Positions 7,532-16,117 are shown, counted from the first letter of the stretch. The stretch: DNA of 64,000 nt from GCA-002779465 sp964596535 (GCA_964596535.1 CAZQUR010000002.1:1-64000), one strand, 5' to 3'. Notes: generated by a model not told the origin, from the sequence alone. Numbers and translations: made by a program.

Positions 7532-9247
7532 CTATTTTTTTTCTGTTTGGTGAAGGGGCGCACCCCCCACCGGAAATCCTGAATCCGGCGGGCCTTCCCT
7601 GAGTGCGCGGTCCAGTAAAAAATCCCTGCCGTAAATATCGTCGCGGAAATGGATCGTCCCATCCGGGGTGACCCACGCGGTCCAATACAAAAGATGCACC
7701 GGGATGGGATTTTTCAAGACGATGGTACGGTGTTCACCGGTGGCCACCATCGCTTCAATCCGTTCCCGGGTCCAGTCCGGATTTTTCTGGAGCACATATG
7801 CGGCCAGCTCCAGGGGTTTTTCCACCCGGATGCATCCGGAGCTGAATGTACGGATGGTCTTGTCGAAAAGGGCCTGCTGTGGAGTATCGTGGAGATACAC
7901 GGAAAATCGGTTGGGGAACATGAATTTGATGCGGCCCAGGGCGTTTCGGGGTCCCGGGTCCTGCCGAAGGCGAAAGACGAAATTACTCCGGTTGATCTCT
8001 GCCCAATCGATGCTTTCCGGCGGGACTTCCTTTGCCGAGTCTTCCCACCCGGTAAAGACCCGGTAGCCGTTTTTGACCAGGTATGAAGGATCCTTTTGAA
8101 TCAAGGGGAGTTTGTCCTTCACGGCGATGCGGAAAGGGACGTTCCAGTAAGGATTGAGGACCAGGTATTTTATGGTTTCGCTGAAGACAGGGGTTTTTCG
8201 GTAGTCGGTACCCACCACCACCCGCATGTCCAAAGCAGAATGCCCGGCTTCCATTACATCCAGCCGGAAGTCCGCGATGTTCACGAGGATGTACCGGGCC
8301 CCCAGGTCGTGGGGGAGCCACCGCCAGCGTTCCAGGTTGAGTTCGATCTGCCGGATCCGCTCCGCCGGTGTTCGATTCAACTGGGACAGGGTCCGCCTCC
8401 CCAGGATACCGTCGGCTTCCAGACCATGCCGGACCTGGAACCGCCGCAGGGCCTGCTCCAGGGAGGCGTCATACCGCAAGGGATTGTTTTCGGTACGGGC
8501 GTCGAGGTCCCCCGTGAATTTCAAAAGGGTTTCGAGGATCGGGACCCGGGAGTCGATTTTCCCCGGCCGCAGAGCGGGTCCCGCCGAAAGGCGGGGTCGG
8601 GGTGCGCCGGCGGCGATTTTCCGATAGTCGACAAGCGCTTCCTTCAGCCGCCGGTAACCGGCATCCGAGGGTGTCAGTGCCGCCAGGCTTTCTTTAATGC
8701 GCCCGGTGGTCAGGGCTTCCGAAAGAACCCGGCCCAGATCCACTTCGGGGAGAAACGCCGCCCATGCGGTATGGACGGACTCGGGATCCACGCGCCCCGC
8801 CCGCAGATGTGCCGCATAAAGCAGGAATGCATCCGTGAGCAATATATCCAGCTCCGCCAGACGGACCGGATCGACAACGTTGGTGTTTGCCTCCGGGCCT
8901 TCGAACCCGGAAAGGAGTTTGTGGATTTCCGAAAAGTGGTAAATCTCGGGGGAAAGGCCGTCGTCCTTGGAAGCGGCCAAGGCGGATATCAGGTCCCGGG
9001 CAAGGGGGGTGGGGATTCCCCCGAGACTCCAGGCCGGTGCATACGCGCGATTGCGATAAAAGGCCGGAATGACGGATATACCGCAGATCCGTTCTTTACG
9101 GCAGGTGAAGGCGCGGGCCGCCTGTCCTTCGCGAACAAGAGAAAAAATCTGTGCGGCCACGGGATCCGATCCGGTTGAAAAACCCTTATCCGGAAACGGG
9201 GAAAAAACTGAAAAAATCAATACAGCAAAAGCGAAAACCGTTTTCAT
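7532..9247 (-). CDS. L,D-transpeptidase, YcbB/LdtD type (PG-binding plus YkuD domain)
   Basis: This exported protein of about 571 aa starts with a signal peptide (MKTVFAFAVLIFSVFSPFP). It contains an N-terminal scaffold, a peptidoglycan-binding domain (SLEQALRRFQVRHGLEADG, TLSQLN) and a YkuD catalytic domain with HDTPQQALF and the active-site Cys in SSGCIRVEKP. The enzyme makes 3-3 cross-links or attaches lipoproteins in the periplasm. I chose the ATG at 9247 (AGGAA 10 nt upstream, signal peptide immediately after) over the longer frame to 9316. Confidence 0.9.
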   Translation of the reverse strand: MKTVFAFAVLIFSVFSPFPDKGFSTGSDPVAAQIFSLVREGQAARAFTCRKERICGISVIPAFYRNRAYAPAWSLGGIPTPLARDLISALAASKDDGLSPEIYHFSEIHKLLSGFEGPEANTNVVDPVRLAELDILLTDAFLLYAAHLRAGRVDPESVHTAWAAFLPEVDLGRVLSEALTTGRIKESLAALTPSDAGYRRLKEALVDYRKIAAGAPRPRLSAGPALRPGKIDSRVPILETLLKFTGDLDARTENNPLRYDASLEQALRRFQVRHGLEADGILGRRTLSQLNRTPAERIRQIELNLERWRWLPHDLGARYILVNIADFRLDVMEAGHSALDMRVVVGTDYRKTPVFSETIKYLVLNPYWNVPFRIAVKDKLPLIQKDPSYLVKNGYRVFTGWEDSAKEVPPESIDWAEINRSNFVFRLRQDPGPRNALGRIKFMFPNRFSVYLHDTPQQALFDKTIRTFSSGCIRVEKPLELAAYVLQKNPDWTRERIEAMVATGEHRTIVLKNPIPVHLLYWTAWVTPDGTIHFRDDIYGRDFLLDRALREGPPDSGFPVGGAPLHQTEKK

Positions 9248-9268
9248 GACGCAAAGATTCCTTTTTTT

Positions 9269-9274
9269 ATTATA
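9269..9274 (-). promoter_or_regulatory. Candidate -10 box for the L,D-transpeptidase gene
   Basis: On the minus strand a perfect TATAAT occurs 22 nt upstream of the chosen start. No good -35 match lies 16-18 bp further up (GTTTTA), so this is only a weak promoter call. Confidence 0.3.
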
Positions 9275-9439
9275 CTGATTATTAACCAACATAAAACACC
9301 AACCCCGAAGGGTCAATCATGCTTCGGGTTCTTCGGCATGGATGACGCGGATGCGCTTTTCCAAAATACAGTGCCCGGACTTGAAGCCCTGGTTTCCGCG
9401 TTTTATTTTTCCCTGGGATTTTTTGACTCGGATTAAGCC

Positions 9440-9670
9440 TACAGCGAATCCACGGCGGAACTCATCGATACGGAAATCAAGGAAATCATTGAGCACGAAT
9501 ATGAAAAAGCGCTGGCCATTTTAAAGGAAAAGCAGGATATTCTTGACAAGGGCGCGTCGATATTGTTGGAAAAGGAAAAGATCGATGCCGAAGAAATCAA
9601 AGCCCTTATGGGGATTTTCGATAAAGAAAAAAGAGACGTTCAACAGTCTCGGGAAACGGTTACGGAGTAA
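9440..9670 (+). pseudogene. C-terminal remnant of the FtsH protease
   Basis: The frame 9440-9670 encodes 76 residues beginning YSESTAELIDTEIKEIIEHE and continuing EKALAILKEKQDIL, then LLEKEKIDAEEIKALM. This is the conserved helical C-terminus of the FtsH peptidase domain (YSExTAxxID...; the LLExExIDxxEI block). No ATPase or zinc-protease domain precedes it. The same frame is closed by TAA at 9434-9436, and the 32 codons before that stop (ATG at 9338) do not look like FtsH. This is therefore a decayed fragment, not a gene. It is the only recognisable content of the gap between the L,D-transpeptidase and the glycosyltransferase. Confidence 0.65.
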
Positions 9671-9749
9671 CCAAACGGTTACGGAGTAGCCGCTGGAAGG
9701 TGGCGGGCAGAGATCCCGGAGAAAAGAAGGAGGATCTACACTTCATCCC

Positions 9750-11033
9750 ATGAAAAAAAATATCGGTTTTGTCTCCACGCGGTTTGCCGGAACCGACGGC
9801 GTCACTCTGGAAGCCAGCAAATGGGCCCAGGTCATCCGCAGGATGGGGAATGAATACTTTTGGTTTGCCGGTCAACTCGACAAATCGCCGGAACGGAGCA
9901 TGCCGGTTCCCGAGGCCTTTTTTCAGCACGAACACAATCAGTGGATCAATACGCGCATCCTGGGGGCGAAGCGCCGGGACGCCGCGGTCACCGACATGAT
10001 CCAGGCCCTGAAGACCCTTCTCAAGGTGCGCCTGCGGGAGTTCATCGGCAAGTTCTCCATCGACCTGCTCGTGGCGGAAAATGCGCTCACCATCCCCATG
10101 CAAGTCCCTCTTGGGCTGGCCCTTACCGAAATCATCGCCGAAACCCAGATTCCCACCATCGCCCATCATCATGATTTTTACTGGGAACGTGCCCGTTTCA
10201 GCATCAACGCCGTGGGAGACTATATCCGCATGGCCTTTCCCCCCAATCTTCCGAACATGGCCCATATCGTCATCAATTCCGCCGCCCAGGAGGAACTGGC
10301 ACTGAGGACCGGCATCTCCTCCGTCATCATCCCGAATATTTTGGATTTTGAGAATCCGCCGGTGGTGGATCCAGAGAAAACATCCCGCCTGAGGGCGCAA
10401 ATCGGACTGAACGCCGACGATATCGTGATTCTCCAGCCCACCCGGATTATCCGGCGGAAAGGGATCGAACACGCCATCGAGCTGGTGAAAGAGATGAAAA
10501 ACCCCCGGTACAAACTCGTCATTTCCCATGAAGCCGGGGACGAAGGATACGAGTATGCGGAATGGCTCAAGGGTTACGCCTCAGAGCACGGTGTGGCGTT
10601 ATGCCTGTGTCCCACCCGAATGCGGGATCCCTGGAACGATGTGGCGGCGGGTGAAACCGACCACAGCCTCCTGGATATTTACCCCTGCGCTGATTTCATT
10701 ACCTACCCCAGTCTTTATGAAGGGTTCGGAAACGCCTTTCTGGAGGCCATTTACTTTAAAAAACCCATGCTTATCAATCGGTACGCCACCTTTGTCCGGG
10801 ACATCGAACCCCAGGGATTCCAATTGATCGCCATGGACGGTTATCTTTCCCACAAGGCGGTGGAACAGGTGAAAAGCATCTTAAACGACGCTGAAAAACG
10901 GAAAGCGATTGTGGAACACAACTATGAAACCGCCCGCCGCTATTATTCCTATTCGGTGCTCCAGCGGTGGTTGAGCATTCTCCTGATCAACTTCTTCGGA
11001 TTTTCCCCCGACCAAAATATTACTCCGGCATGA
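9750..11033 (+). CDS. GT4-family glycosyltransferase (GT-B fold)
   Basis: This 427-aa protein is probably a retaining GT-B enzyme. The N-terminal GFVSTRFAGTDGVTLEASKW is a glycine-rich acceptor-side loop. The C-terminal half carries LQPTRIIRRKGIEHAIEL and the nucleotide-sugar site ADFITYPSLYEGFGNAFLEA, with the E-x7-E motif of GT4 enzymes. There is no membrane segment or signal peptide. The opening resembles enzymes making mannosyl/glucosylglycerate-type compatible solutes, but lipid- or protein-linked glycan acceptors are equally possible. AGGAGG lies about 13 nt upstream. The last 15 nt lie inside the 55-bp sequence duplicated around the assembly gap; the stop codon is intact. Confidence 0.82.
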   Translation: MKKNIGFVSTRFAGTDGVTLEASKWAQVIRRMGNEYFWFAGQLDKSPERSMPVPEAFFQHEHNQWINTRILGAKRRDAAVTDMIQALKTLLKVRLREFIGKFSIDLLVAENALTIPMQVPLGLALTEIIAETQIPTIAHHHDFYWERARFSINAVGDYIRMAFPPNLPNMAHIVINSAAQEELALRTGISSVIIPNILDFENPPVVDPEKTSRLRAQIGLNADDIVILQPTRIIRRKGIEHAIELVKEMKNPRYKLVISHEAGDEGYEYAEWLKGYASEHGVALCLCPTRMRDPWNDVAAGETDHSLLDIYPCADFITYPSLYEGFGNAFLEAIYFKKPMLINRYATFVRDIEPQGFQLIAMDGYLSHKAVEQVKSILNDAEKRKAIVEHNYETARRYYSYSVLQRWLSILLINFFGFSPDQNITPA

Positions 11034-11073
11034 AACGCCGGGGCACTGAAAAAAGGAATTCATGGGTATCGAT
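11019..11073 (+). repeat. 55-bp direct duplication, left copy, abutting the N gap
   Basis: The 55 bases before the Ns are identical to the 55 bases after them (11174-11228). Such exact end overlap is typical of two contigs that share one k-mer and were scaffolded without being merged. Confidence 0.9.
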
Positions 11074-11173
11074 NNNNNNNNNNNNNNNNNNNNNNNNNNN
11101 NNNNNNNNNNNNNNNNNNNNNNNNNNNNNNNNNNNNNNNNNNNNNNNNNNNNNNNNNNNNNNNNNNNNNNNNN
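11074..11173. other. 100-N scaffold gap
   Basis: Exactly 100 unknown bases, the default filler length. Because both edges carry the same 55 bp, the gap probably has negative real length and nothing is missing. Confidence 0.97.
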
Positions 11174-11228
11174 ATTACTCCGGCATGAAACGCCGGGGCA
11201 CTGAAAAAAGGAATTCATGGGTATCGAT
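11174..11228 (+). repeat. 55-bp direct duplication, right copy, abutting the N gap
   Basis: Exact copy of 11019-11073. If the gap is an artefact, this copy should be collapsed onto the left one, joining the glycosyltransferase stop to the convergent small exported-protein gene. Confidence 0.9.
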
Positions 11229-11253
11229 GAAGCCCTCGATCGGGCGCATCCCG

Positions 11254-11619
11254 TCAGGGCGGCTCTTCTTCTCCCGGGGCTCGTTCCACCCGCACACCCT
11301 CTCCCCGGATCAGGGATCGGGTCCCGTCTTTCAGGATTCGGAAGCCGGATACCACGCCGGTTTTCACGGCTTTTCCGGCTTCGGTGGTGTCTTTTTTCAC
11401 GGATTCCTTCAGGTTCTCGGCGTGTTCGCCGGCTTTGGAGGCCTCTTGGGACGCTTCCCGTTTTGCATCGTCGATGGTGGCGGGCGGAGACCCTTCCTGG
11501 GCATACGCCGCCGTCGTCTTTTCGGAAAAAGGGAGGCCGCCGGTGACCGAAGCCAAGAGGAACAACACAACCCCGCCGAAAAAGCATGCCGGAATCCTTT
11601 TTTTCATCGTGGGTTTCAT
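11254..11619 (-). CDS. Small exported protein of unknown function
   Basis: This 121-aa product has a signal peptide (MKKRIPACFFGGVVLFLLAS...) ending near AYAQ-EG. The mature part is highly charged, Ala/Lys/Glu rich and probably helical (DDAKREASQEASKAGEHAEN). There is no lipobox Cys at the predicted cleavage point. The start at 11619 lies 1 nt after the stop of the upstream creatininase-family gene, with GGAG inside that gene's end, so the two are co-transcribed. An ATG at 11607 is the alternative. I do not recognise the family; the composition suggests a periplasmic stress or structural protein. Confidence 0.6.
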   Translation of the reverse strand: MKPTMKKRIPACFFGGVVLFLLASVTGGLPFSEKTTAAYAQEGSPPATIDDAKREASQEASKAGEHAENLKESVKKDTTEAGKAVKTGVVSGFRILKDGTRSLIRGEGVRVERAPGEEEPP

Positions 11620-11620
11620 C

Positions 11621-12403
11621 TTATGGGGCTTTCTCCTGGAGCATCCGAATGACCTCCACCAGGCGTTGAACCAGGTGCTCATGGTATTTTTTCCCGCCTT
11701 CGGGTGAGGCTTTCCCGGGTTCTCCCGAGGTGCCCCCGAAAGGAAGAACACTCTGTTTCTGCTCCGAGACGGTGCTGGGGACATAGCAGAGGGTGTCTCC
11801 CGGATATCCCGGATCCACGTGGTACAGGGACGGATGCCGGTGGGGGTTGTCTTTGGCCCGCTCCATCTTGACCCGCTCGGGATAACAATGCCACATGTGG
11901 GAACCTTCGATTTCTTCGGCGTGCCCGATCTCCCCCCATCCCATCTCCCGGACGATCTCTTTGGACATGTAGGCGGGATCGAAGAGGACGACTTTGACTT
12001 CCAGCGTTCGTTTGGCGCGTTCGGCGGCGATCTGCAACCAGGCGATATTGACGATGCGGTGGCCGTTGATCACCACAAAAGCCGAAAATCCGTGGTGCGC
12101 GAGGGATGCCATGATGTCGTAAAGCAGTTCGATGAGGACTTCCGGACGGATGGTGATGGTTCCGGGAAGGACCATATGATGGGGGCTCCACCCGAACCAT
12201 AAAGGGGGCGCCGCTAAAACCGACGCCTCCCGGGCCGCCGCTTCCGCCAATGCCGCCGCCACCATCGTGTCGGTCCCCACCGGAAGATGGGGGCCGTGCT
12301 GCTCGGTGCTCCCCACCGGCAATAAAACGGTCTTTACGCCGGTTTCGATTTTTTCCCGGATTTCCTCCCAGGTCATCTCCTGAAGCCACACCGTGGACGC
12401 CAT
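11621..12403 (-). CDS. Creatininase family amidohydrolase
   Basis: This 260-aa protein has the metal-binding signature LLPVGSTEQHGPHLPVGTDT, the VVINGH motif and a Glu/His-rich segment (GHAEEIEGSHMWH) of the creatininase/MftE-like fold. Members hydrolyse cyclic or linear amides (creatinine, N-formylated pyrimidine intermediates) or cleave modified peptides. The actual substrate is not indicated by the neighbours. The start at 12403 has AAGGAA 6 nt upstream. The NGH is followed by RIVN instead of the commoner GGN, so substrate specificity may differ from classical members. Confidence 0.85.
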   Translation of the reverse strand: MASTVWLQEMTWEEIREKIETGVKTVLLPVGSTEQHGPHLPVGTDTMVAAALAEAAAREASVLAAPPLWFGWSPHHMVLPGTITIRPEVLIELLYDIMASLAHHGFSAFVVINGHRIVNIAWLQIAAERAKRTLEVKVVLFDPAYMSKEIVREMGWGEIGHAEEIEGSHMWHCYPERVKMERAKDNPHRHPSLYHVDPGYPGDTLCYVPSTVSEQKQSVLPFGGTSGEPGKASPEGGKKYHEHLVQRLVEVIRMLQEKAP

Positions 12404-12897
12404 CTTCGATTCCTTCTTATTTGTCGTTCAAAGCGGTTATTTTCTTTGATCTTATTTTAATCTCGCTTCAAATGCGATATTGAAAACGGGTCGTTATGCG
12501 GATGTGCGGGTACTGACGGACGCAGTCCTGTCTGATTAACGCAAAACAGGGTTTCGATCAAGGCGGAAGATGAGGTCTTGGTATCGGCCAAAACTGGAAA
12601 TCGTTCTGGAGCGCGGCCTTGAAAGGGATGCGCTTACAGTCCCCTTTTTTTCCGGCCATTGGAACAGCTTCACTGCTCCGGCCTCCGGCCTAATAAGGTC
12701 TCCAGCCGCCGTCGAGTTGCTTCCTGTGATCCTCCTGTTACGTCGAATATCGAAAATCATGGAGGCATCGCCGCCCTTATCAGGAATTCGATTCGATCTG
12801 CCGGCTTCAACAAACGCATGCCCCCGGCAAAAATGGGTTGACGCCAAGGCCGCCGGTATGATTACCGATAATAACATTTGTTATGAAGGGAGTCCGC
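12404..12897. other. Intergenic region carrying the left 36-bp repeat; no convincing gene
   Basis: The first 120 bp, upstream of the creatininase gene, are AT-richer (runs such as TTATTTTCTTTGATC) and probably hold its promoter. From 12531 a 36-bp sequence repeats the leader of murJ. The following 330 bp have open frames on both strands, but their translations have no recognisable motifs and irregular composition. Confidence 0.6.
12531..12566 (+). repeat. 36-bp perfect direct repeat, left copy
   Basis: Begins TCTGATTAACGCAAAACAGG and ends CAAGGCGG. The identical sequence occurs at 16343-16378, 3,812 bp away. Both copies stop 3 nt before an ATG. The two copies bound the lower-GC three-gene block. 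Confidence 0.9.
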
Positions 12898-13110
12898 ATG
12901 AAACGGTTTCTGGTGGTTTTCCATACGGCGGTATATTTCGTGTTCGCGCTTTCCCCTTCCGCTTTTGCATATCTGGATCCAGGCACAGGGAGCATGATCC
13001 TGCAGGCTGTCATTGCAGGTCTTGTAACCATCGGCATCTTCTGGCGCAATCTGCACACATTCATCAAAAGAAAACTCTTTAAACGGAAGCAAGAAAATCC
13101 CGATGAGTGA
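12898..13110 (+). CDS. Small membrane protein with YLDPGTGS motif
   Basis: This 70-aa protein has an N-terminal hydrophobic segment (FLVVFHTAVYFVFALSPSAFA) that looks like a signal peptide. It is followed directly by YLDPGTGSMILQ, a second hydrophobic helix (AVIAGLVTIGIFW) and a basic tail (KRKLFKRKQ). The YLDPGTGS-Q motif recurs in small proteins near envelope glycan genes; no biochemical function is known to me. I chose the ATG at 12898, preceded by GGGAG, over 12883. It overlaps the methyltransferase start by 8 nt, so the genes are translationally coupled. Confidence 0.7.
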   Translation: MKRFLVVFHTAVYFVFALSPSAFAYLDPGTGSMILQAVIAGLVTIGIFWRNLHTFIKRKLFKRKQENPDE

Positions 13111-14482
13111 GACGGTTCCTTCCTCGTTTCGTGATCCTTGCGGGCAGGTCTTTTTTGTTGATGGCGATGTGGTCAGAACCATCACTTCCGTATATGAAAC
13201 CCAATACCACGCCATGAAGGCAAACGGCCTGCTTGATGAATTGCACCGGAAGAAATATCTGATTCCCTTTATGGAGGACCCAAGCCCGCGTATCCCGGAG
13301 GCATGGAAAACCCTGACCGTCGAGCGGCTGCCTTTTATTTCCTACCCTTACGAATGGTCGTTCTCCCGGCTCAAAGCCGCCGCATTGCTGACCTTGAAAA
13401 TTCACATGGCCGCAATGACCCGGGGCATGATCCTCAAGGATGCAAGCGCTTTTAATGTACAATTTAAAGGCAGTGACCCTATATTCATTGACTGCCTGTC
13501 GTTCGATTTCCTGAAAAAAGGGGCTCCCTGGGTCGCATACGGACAGTTCTGCCGCCATTTTCTGGCTCCCCTGCTGCTCATGGCAAAGACCGATGTGCGG
13601 GCCAACCTTTTCTTGCGCGATTTCATCGATGGAATTCCCCTGGATATGGTTTCCGCCATGCTGCCCATCAAAACGTATGGCTCTCCGGCGATCCTGATGC
13701 ATATCCACATGCATGCCCGCTGGCAGAAACGCTTTGCCGACGGGCGAAAATCGGCTGCAAAAGTAAAAAATCTGAAACTATCCGACTCCGCCCCGGGGAA
13801 CCTGGCACAAGGATTGTATCAAAAGATAAAAACGTTGCGCCTGACCGGGAAACTGACCACTGCGTGGGGAGCATACTATGAGGACCTCAACTACAGTGAC
13901 GCGGCCTTCAAAGATAAAGCCGATAACGTTGCTACCCTGCTGCAAAAGATCGCCCCGCACTGTGTGCTGGACATGGGGGCGAACAACGGGTTTTTCAGCC
14001 GTATCGCTGCAAAAGAGGCCCGTTTCGTGATCGCGGCGGATATGGATCCCCTGGCCGTTGAGATGCACACCCGGGCACTTGCCGAAGATCCTGTCGAGAA
14101 TATACTTCCTCTTGTCGTTGATCTTGCCAATCCGTCCCCTGCCATCGGATGGAACAACGAGGAGCGGTTTTCATTTATCCGGCGCTGCCGGGCGGATACG
14201 GTCATGGCTCTGGCCCTCATTCACCACCTGGCCATCGGCAACAACCTACCCCTGACCATGATCGCCGATTTTTTTTCGCAATTCGGAAAATACCTGATCA
14301 TTGAATTTGTTCCCAAAGAAGATTCACAGGTTCAGCGGATGCTTTCGACACGGGACGATGTTTTCCCGGAGTATACGGAGGCTGCATTTCTCAATGCCTT
14401 TTCCAGACATTTTCTGTGCGAATGGCGCCATCGGGTGGCCGACTCCGGTCGCGAGCTGTTTCTGATGAAAAAGCGATCCTAG
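13103..14482 (+). CDS. NoeA-like class I methyltransferase with N-terminal kinase-like domain
   Basis: The 459-aa protein has two parts. Residues 1-200 contain LKDASAFNVQF (K112-N118) and PIFIDCLSFD (ID at 129-130), spaced like the catalytic HxDxxxxN and ID(F) motifs of aminoglycoside-phosphotransferase/LPS kinases. Residues 255-459 form a SAM-binding Rossmann domain with motif I CVLDMGANNGFFS and an acidic motif II (VIAADMDPLA). This matches a family usually annotated as SAM-dependent methyltransferase or NoeA-like. The kinase reading of the N-domain is my inference. It sits between a small YLDPGTGS protein and a membrane sulfatase-like gene, which points to modification of an envelope glycan. 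Confidence 0.75.
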   Translation: MSETVPSSFRDPCGQVFFVDGDVVRTITSVYETQYHAMKANGLLDELHRKKYLIPFMEDPSPRIPEAWKTLTVERLPFISYPYEWSFSRLKAAALLTLKIHMAAMTRGMILKDASAFNVQFKGSDPIFIDCLSFDFLKKGAPWVAYGQFCRHFLAPLLLMAKTDVRANLFLRDFIDGIPLDMVSAMLPIKTYGSPAILMHIHMHARWQKRFADGRKSAAKVKNLKLSDSAPGNLAQGLYQKIKTLRLTGKLTTAWGAYYEDLNYSDAAFKDKADNVATLLQKIAPHCVLDMGANNGFFSRIAAKEARFVIAADMDPLAVEMHTRALAEDPVENILPLVVDLANPSPAIGWNNEERFSFIRRCRADTVMALALIHHLAIGNNLPLTMIADFFSQFGKYLIIEFVPKEDSQVQRMLSTRDDVFPEYTEAAFLNAFSRHFLCEWRHRVADSGRELFLMKKRS

Positions 14483-14497
14483 CGGACCTGTCTCATA

Positions 14498-16117
14498 ATG
14501 AAAAACTTGCTGAATTCCCAGAGCCTTTCGGCAGCATTGGCGTTCCCGGCGCCGCTCCTGTTCATGTGGAATCGAAACTGGCATATGTATTCGAACAGCA
14601 CCCTGTTTATCTCCCTGGTTTTTGCCGCTTTGGCCGCGATTGTCATTTTTGGTTTTTTGCAGTGCCTGCGCTTTTGTCTCCTGAAGGTTTCCGGTAAAAA
14701 AAAGCTTCTCGCAGACATCCTCTTCAGCGCCTGCTGCGCCGCCATGGTATCCTTTCTCATGGCCACCTTTCTTGAGCAGCCGCTTCTGGTTCTGATTCCG
14801 GATGCGGCATTCCGAACAGCGGTACTCGTTTCATTCTTCGCGGTTATCTTCATGTCCTATCTGTTTTTACCCGCCAAGGTCATGAATACCTTTTTCATGG
14901 TGTGGATGCTTCTTTCCACCGCCCAGACCGGATTGGCGATGCTCAGGGAAAAAGAGGCACAAGGCGCCCATGGATTCCAGGCGGTTTCTTTTGTCAAAAA
15001 GCCCAATCTTTATGTTTATATCCTCGAGTCCTATCACGGCCTCGAGATCATGCGCGATGTGTACGGCATAGAAACCGCCGCTCTTGAGGACTATCTAATG
15101 GAAAAAGGATTTTTTATATATGAAGATTCTTTTTCCAACTCCGTCACCACGCTCACATCCCTTACGGACTTGTTCACCATGCGCCTGTACCAGTACATTC
15201 CGAGAGGGTTGCATGATGTGGCCCGGCGGACACGCGCGATCCTGGCCGGAAATAATGAAAATACCGTATTCCGGACAATGAAACAAAACGGATATACGAC
15301 CGCCTTTATCACACGGGAAGACCACTATTATTTCCATGAGAAGTTAAGATATCTGGACGTTACGGATCTGTCTTTCAATATCGCCAACTGGCGATACGCG
15401 CTGAGTCCGATACTCGAGTGCAACACCCGCCTTCATCGAACCCTGCCGGCGGCCTATGGCGTCGAGAGCCGCTGGTCTTTATACGAGGCGGTCTCTCAGA
15501 CAGCGCGGGAATTATGGCAGAACCAGCCGTTTTTGATCTGTTTTTTAGGGGGCGCAAAGCACGCGCCGCTGCCTCCCTATTCGTATCGGGATGCCGGGCA
15601 GTGGGTTTCCAGCGGTTTTTATGCGCAAGAGATAGAAAGGGGAAATGTCGAAATTCAAGAAGTGATCGATGTTATCCTGGAAAAAGACCCCGATGCACTG
15701 ATCATTCTGGCAGGAGATCACGGCGCCTGGCGATTCCGGGATATCTGGATCGGTTATGAAGGCTCCCCGGACCGGCTGCATGCTTTTTTAATGCAGGAAG
15801 GGATTACCGAAGAAGATCTGGTAAAGGATCTGGCCGGAATCTTATTGGCCATCCGAGTCCCTAAGGGCAAAAGGGATATCTCGGCGCGGTTGCCCATGAG
15901 CACTGTGAACATATTTCATCATGTCTTTGCCTATCTCAGTGAAGACCCCGCCCTTTTAAAAAAGCGGGAAAAAACGCTCACTTCCTTATACAAAGATTTC
16001 ATTATGGCCGTTGACAATAAACCGATCTCGCCCTTTACCCGGGTGCCGGAAAATTTGCCTGTGGATGATTCCGTATCGGCCGGCAGATCCGTTTTCAGCA
16101 AGGATTGCCGGGAATAA
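14498..16117 (+). CDS. Membrane sulfatase-superfamily enzyme (LTA-synthase/phosphoethanolamine-transferase-like)
   Basis: This 539-aa protein has about five N-terminal membrane helices (to about residue 150), then a large extracytoplasmic alkaline-phosphatase-fold domain. The domain opens with PNLYVYILESYHG. A Ser/Thr-rich nucleophile loop follows (SNSVTTLTSLTDLF), and a metal-binding ILAGDHGAWR lies near residue 410. This layout fits enzymes that transfer phosphoglycerol, phosphoethanolamine or similar groups to envelope polymers, rather than soluble sulfatases. Sulfate hydrolysis cannot be excluded. It lies 15 nt after the methyltransferase gene and is visibly AT-richer than the flanking operons, suggesting horizontal acquisition. 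Confidence 0.75.
   Translation: MKNLLNSQSLSAALAFPAPLLFMWNRNWHMYSNSTLFISLVFAALAAIVIFGFLQCLRFCLLKVSGKKKLLADILFSACCAAMVSFLMATFLEQPLLVLIPDAAFRTAVLVSFFAVIFMSYLFLPAKVMNTFFMVWMLLSTAQTGLAMLREKEAQGAHGFQAVSFVKKPNLYVYILESYHGLEIMRDVYGIETAALEDYLMEKGFFIYEDSFSNSVTTLTSLTDLFTMRLYQYIPRGLHDVARRTRAILAGNNENTVFRTMKQNGYTTAFITREDHYYFHEKLRYLDVTDLSFNIANWRYALSPILECNTRLHRTLPAAYGVESRWSLYEAVSQTARELWQNQPFLICFLGGAKHAPLPPYSYRDAGQWVSSGFYAQEIERGNVEIQEVIDVILEKDPDALIILAGDHGAWRFRDIWIGYEGSPDRLHAFLMQEGITEEDLVKDLAGILLAIRVPKGKRDISARLPMSTVNIFHHVFAYLSEDPALLKKREKTLTSLYKDFIMAVDNKPISPFTRVPENLPVDDSVSAGRSVFSKDCRE

Noticed and set aside
9434..9436. In-frame stop before the FtsH-like segment considered as a recoding site
   Set aside because: The stop is TAA, not TGA or TAG, and the upstream codons do not resemble FtsH, so selenocysteine or pyrrolysine read-through is not plausible.
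12570..13082. 170-codon open frame starting 3 nt after the left 36-bp repeat
   Set aside because: The position is suggestive, but the translation has no family resemblance and overlaps the better-supported small membrane protein and its ribosome site.
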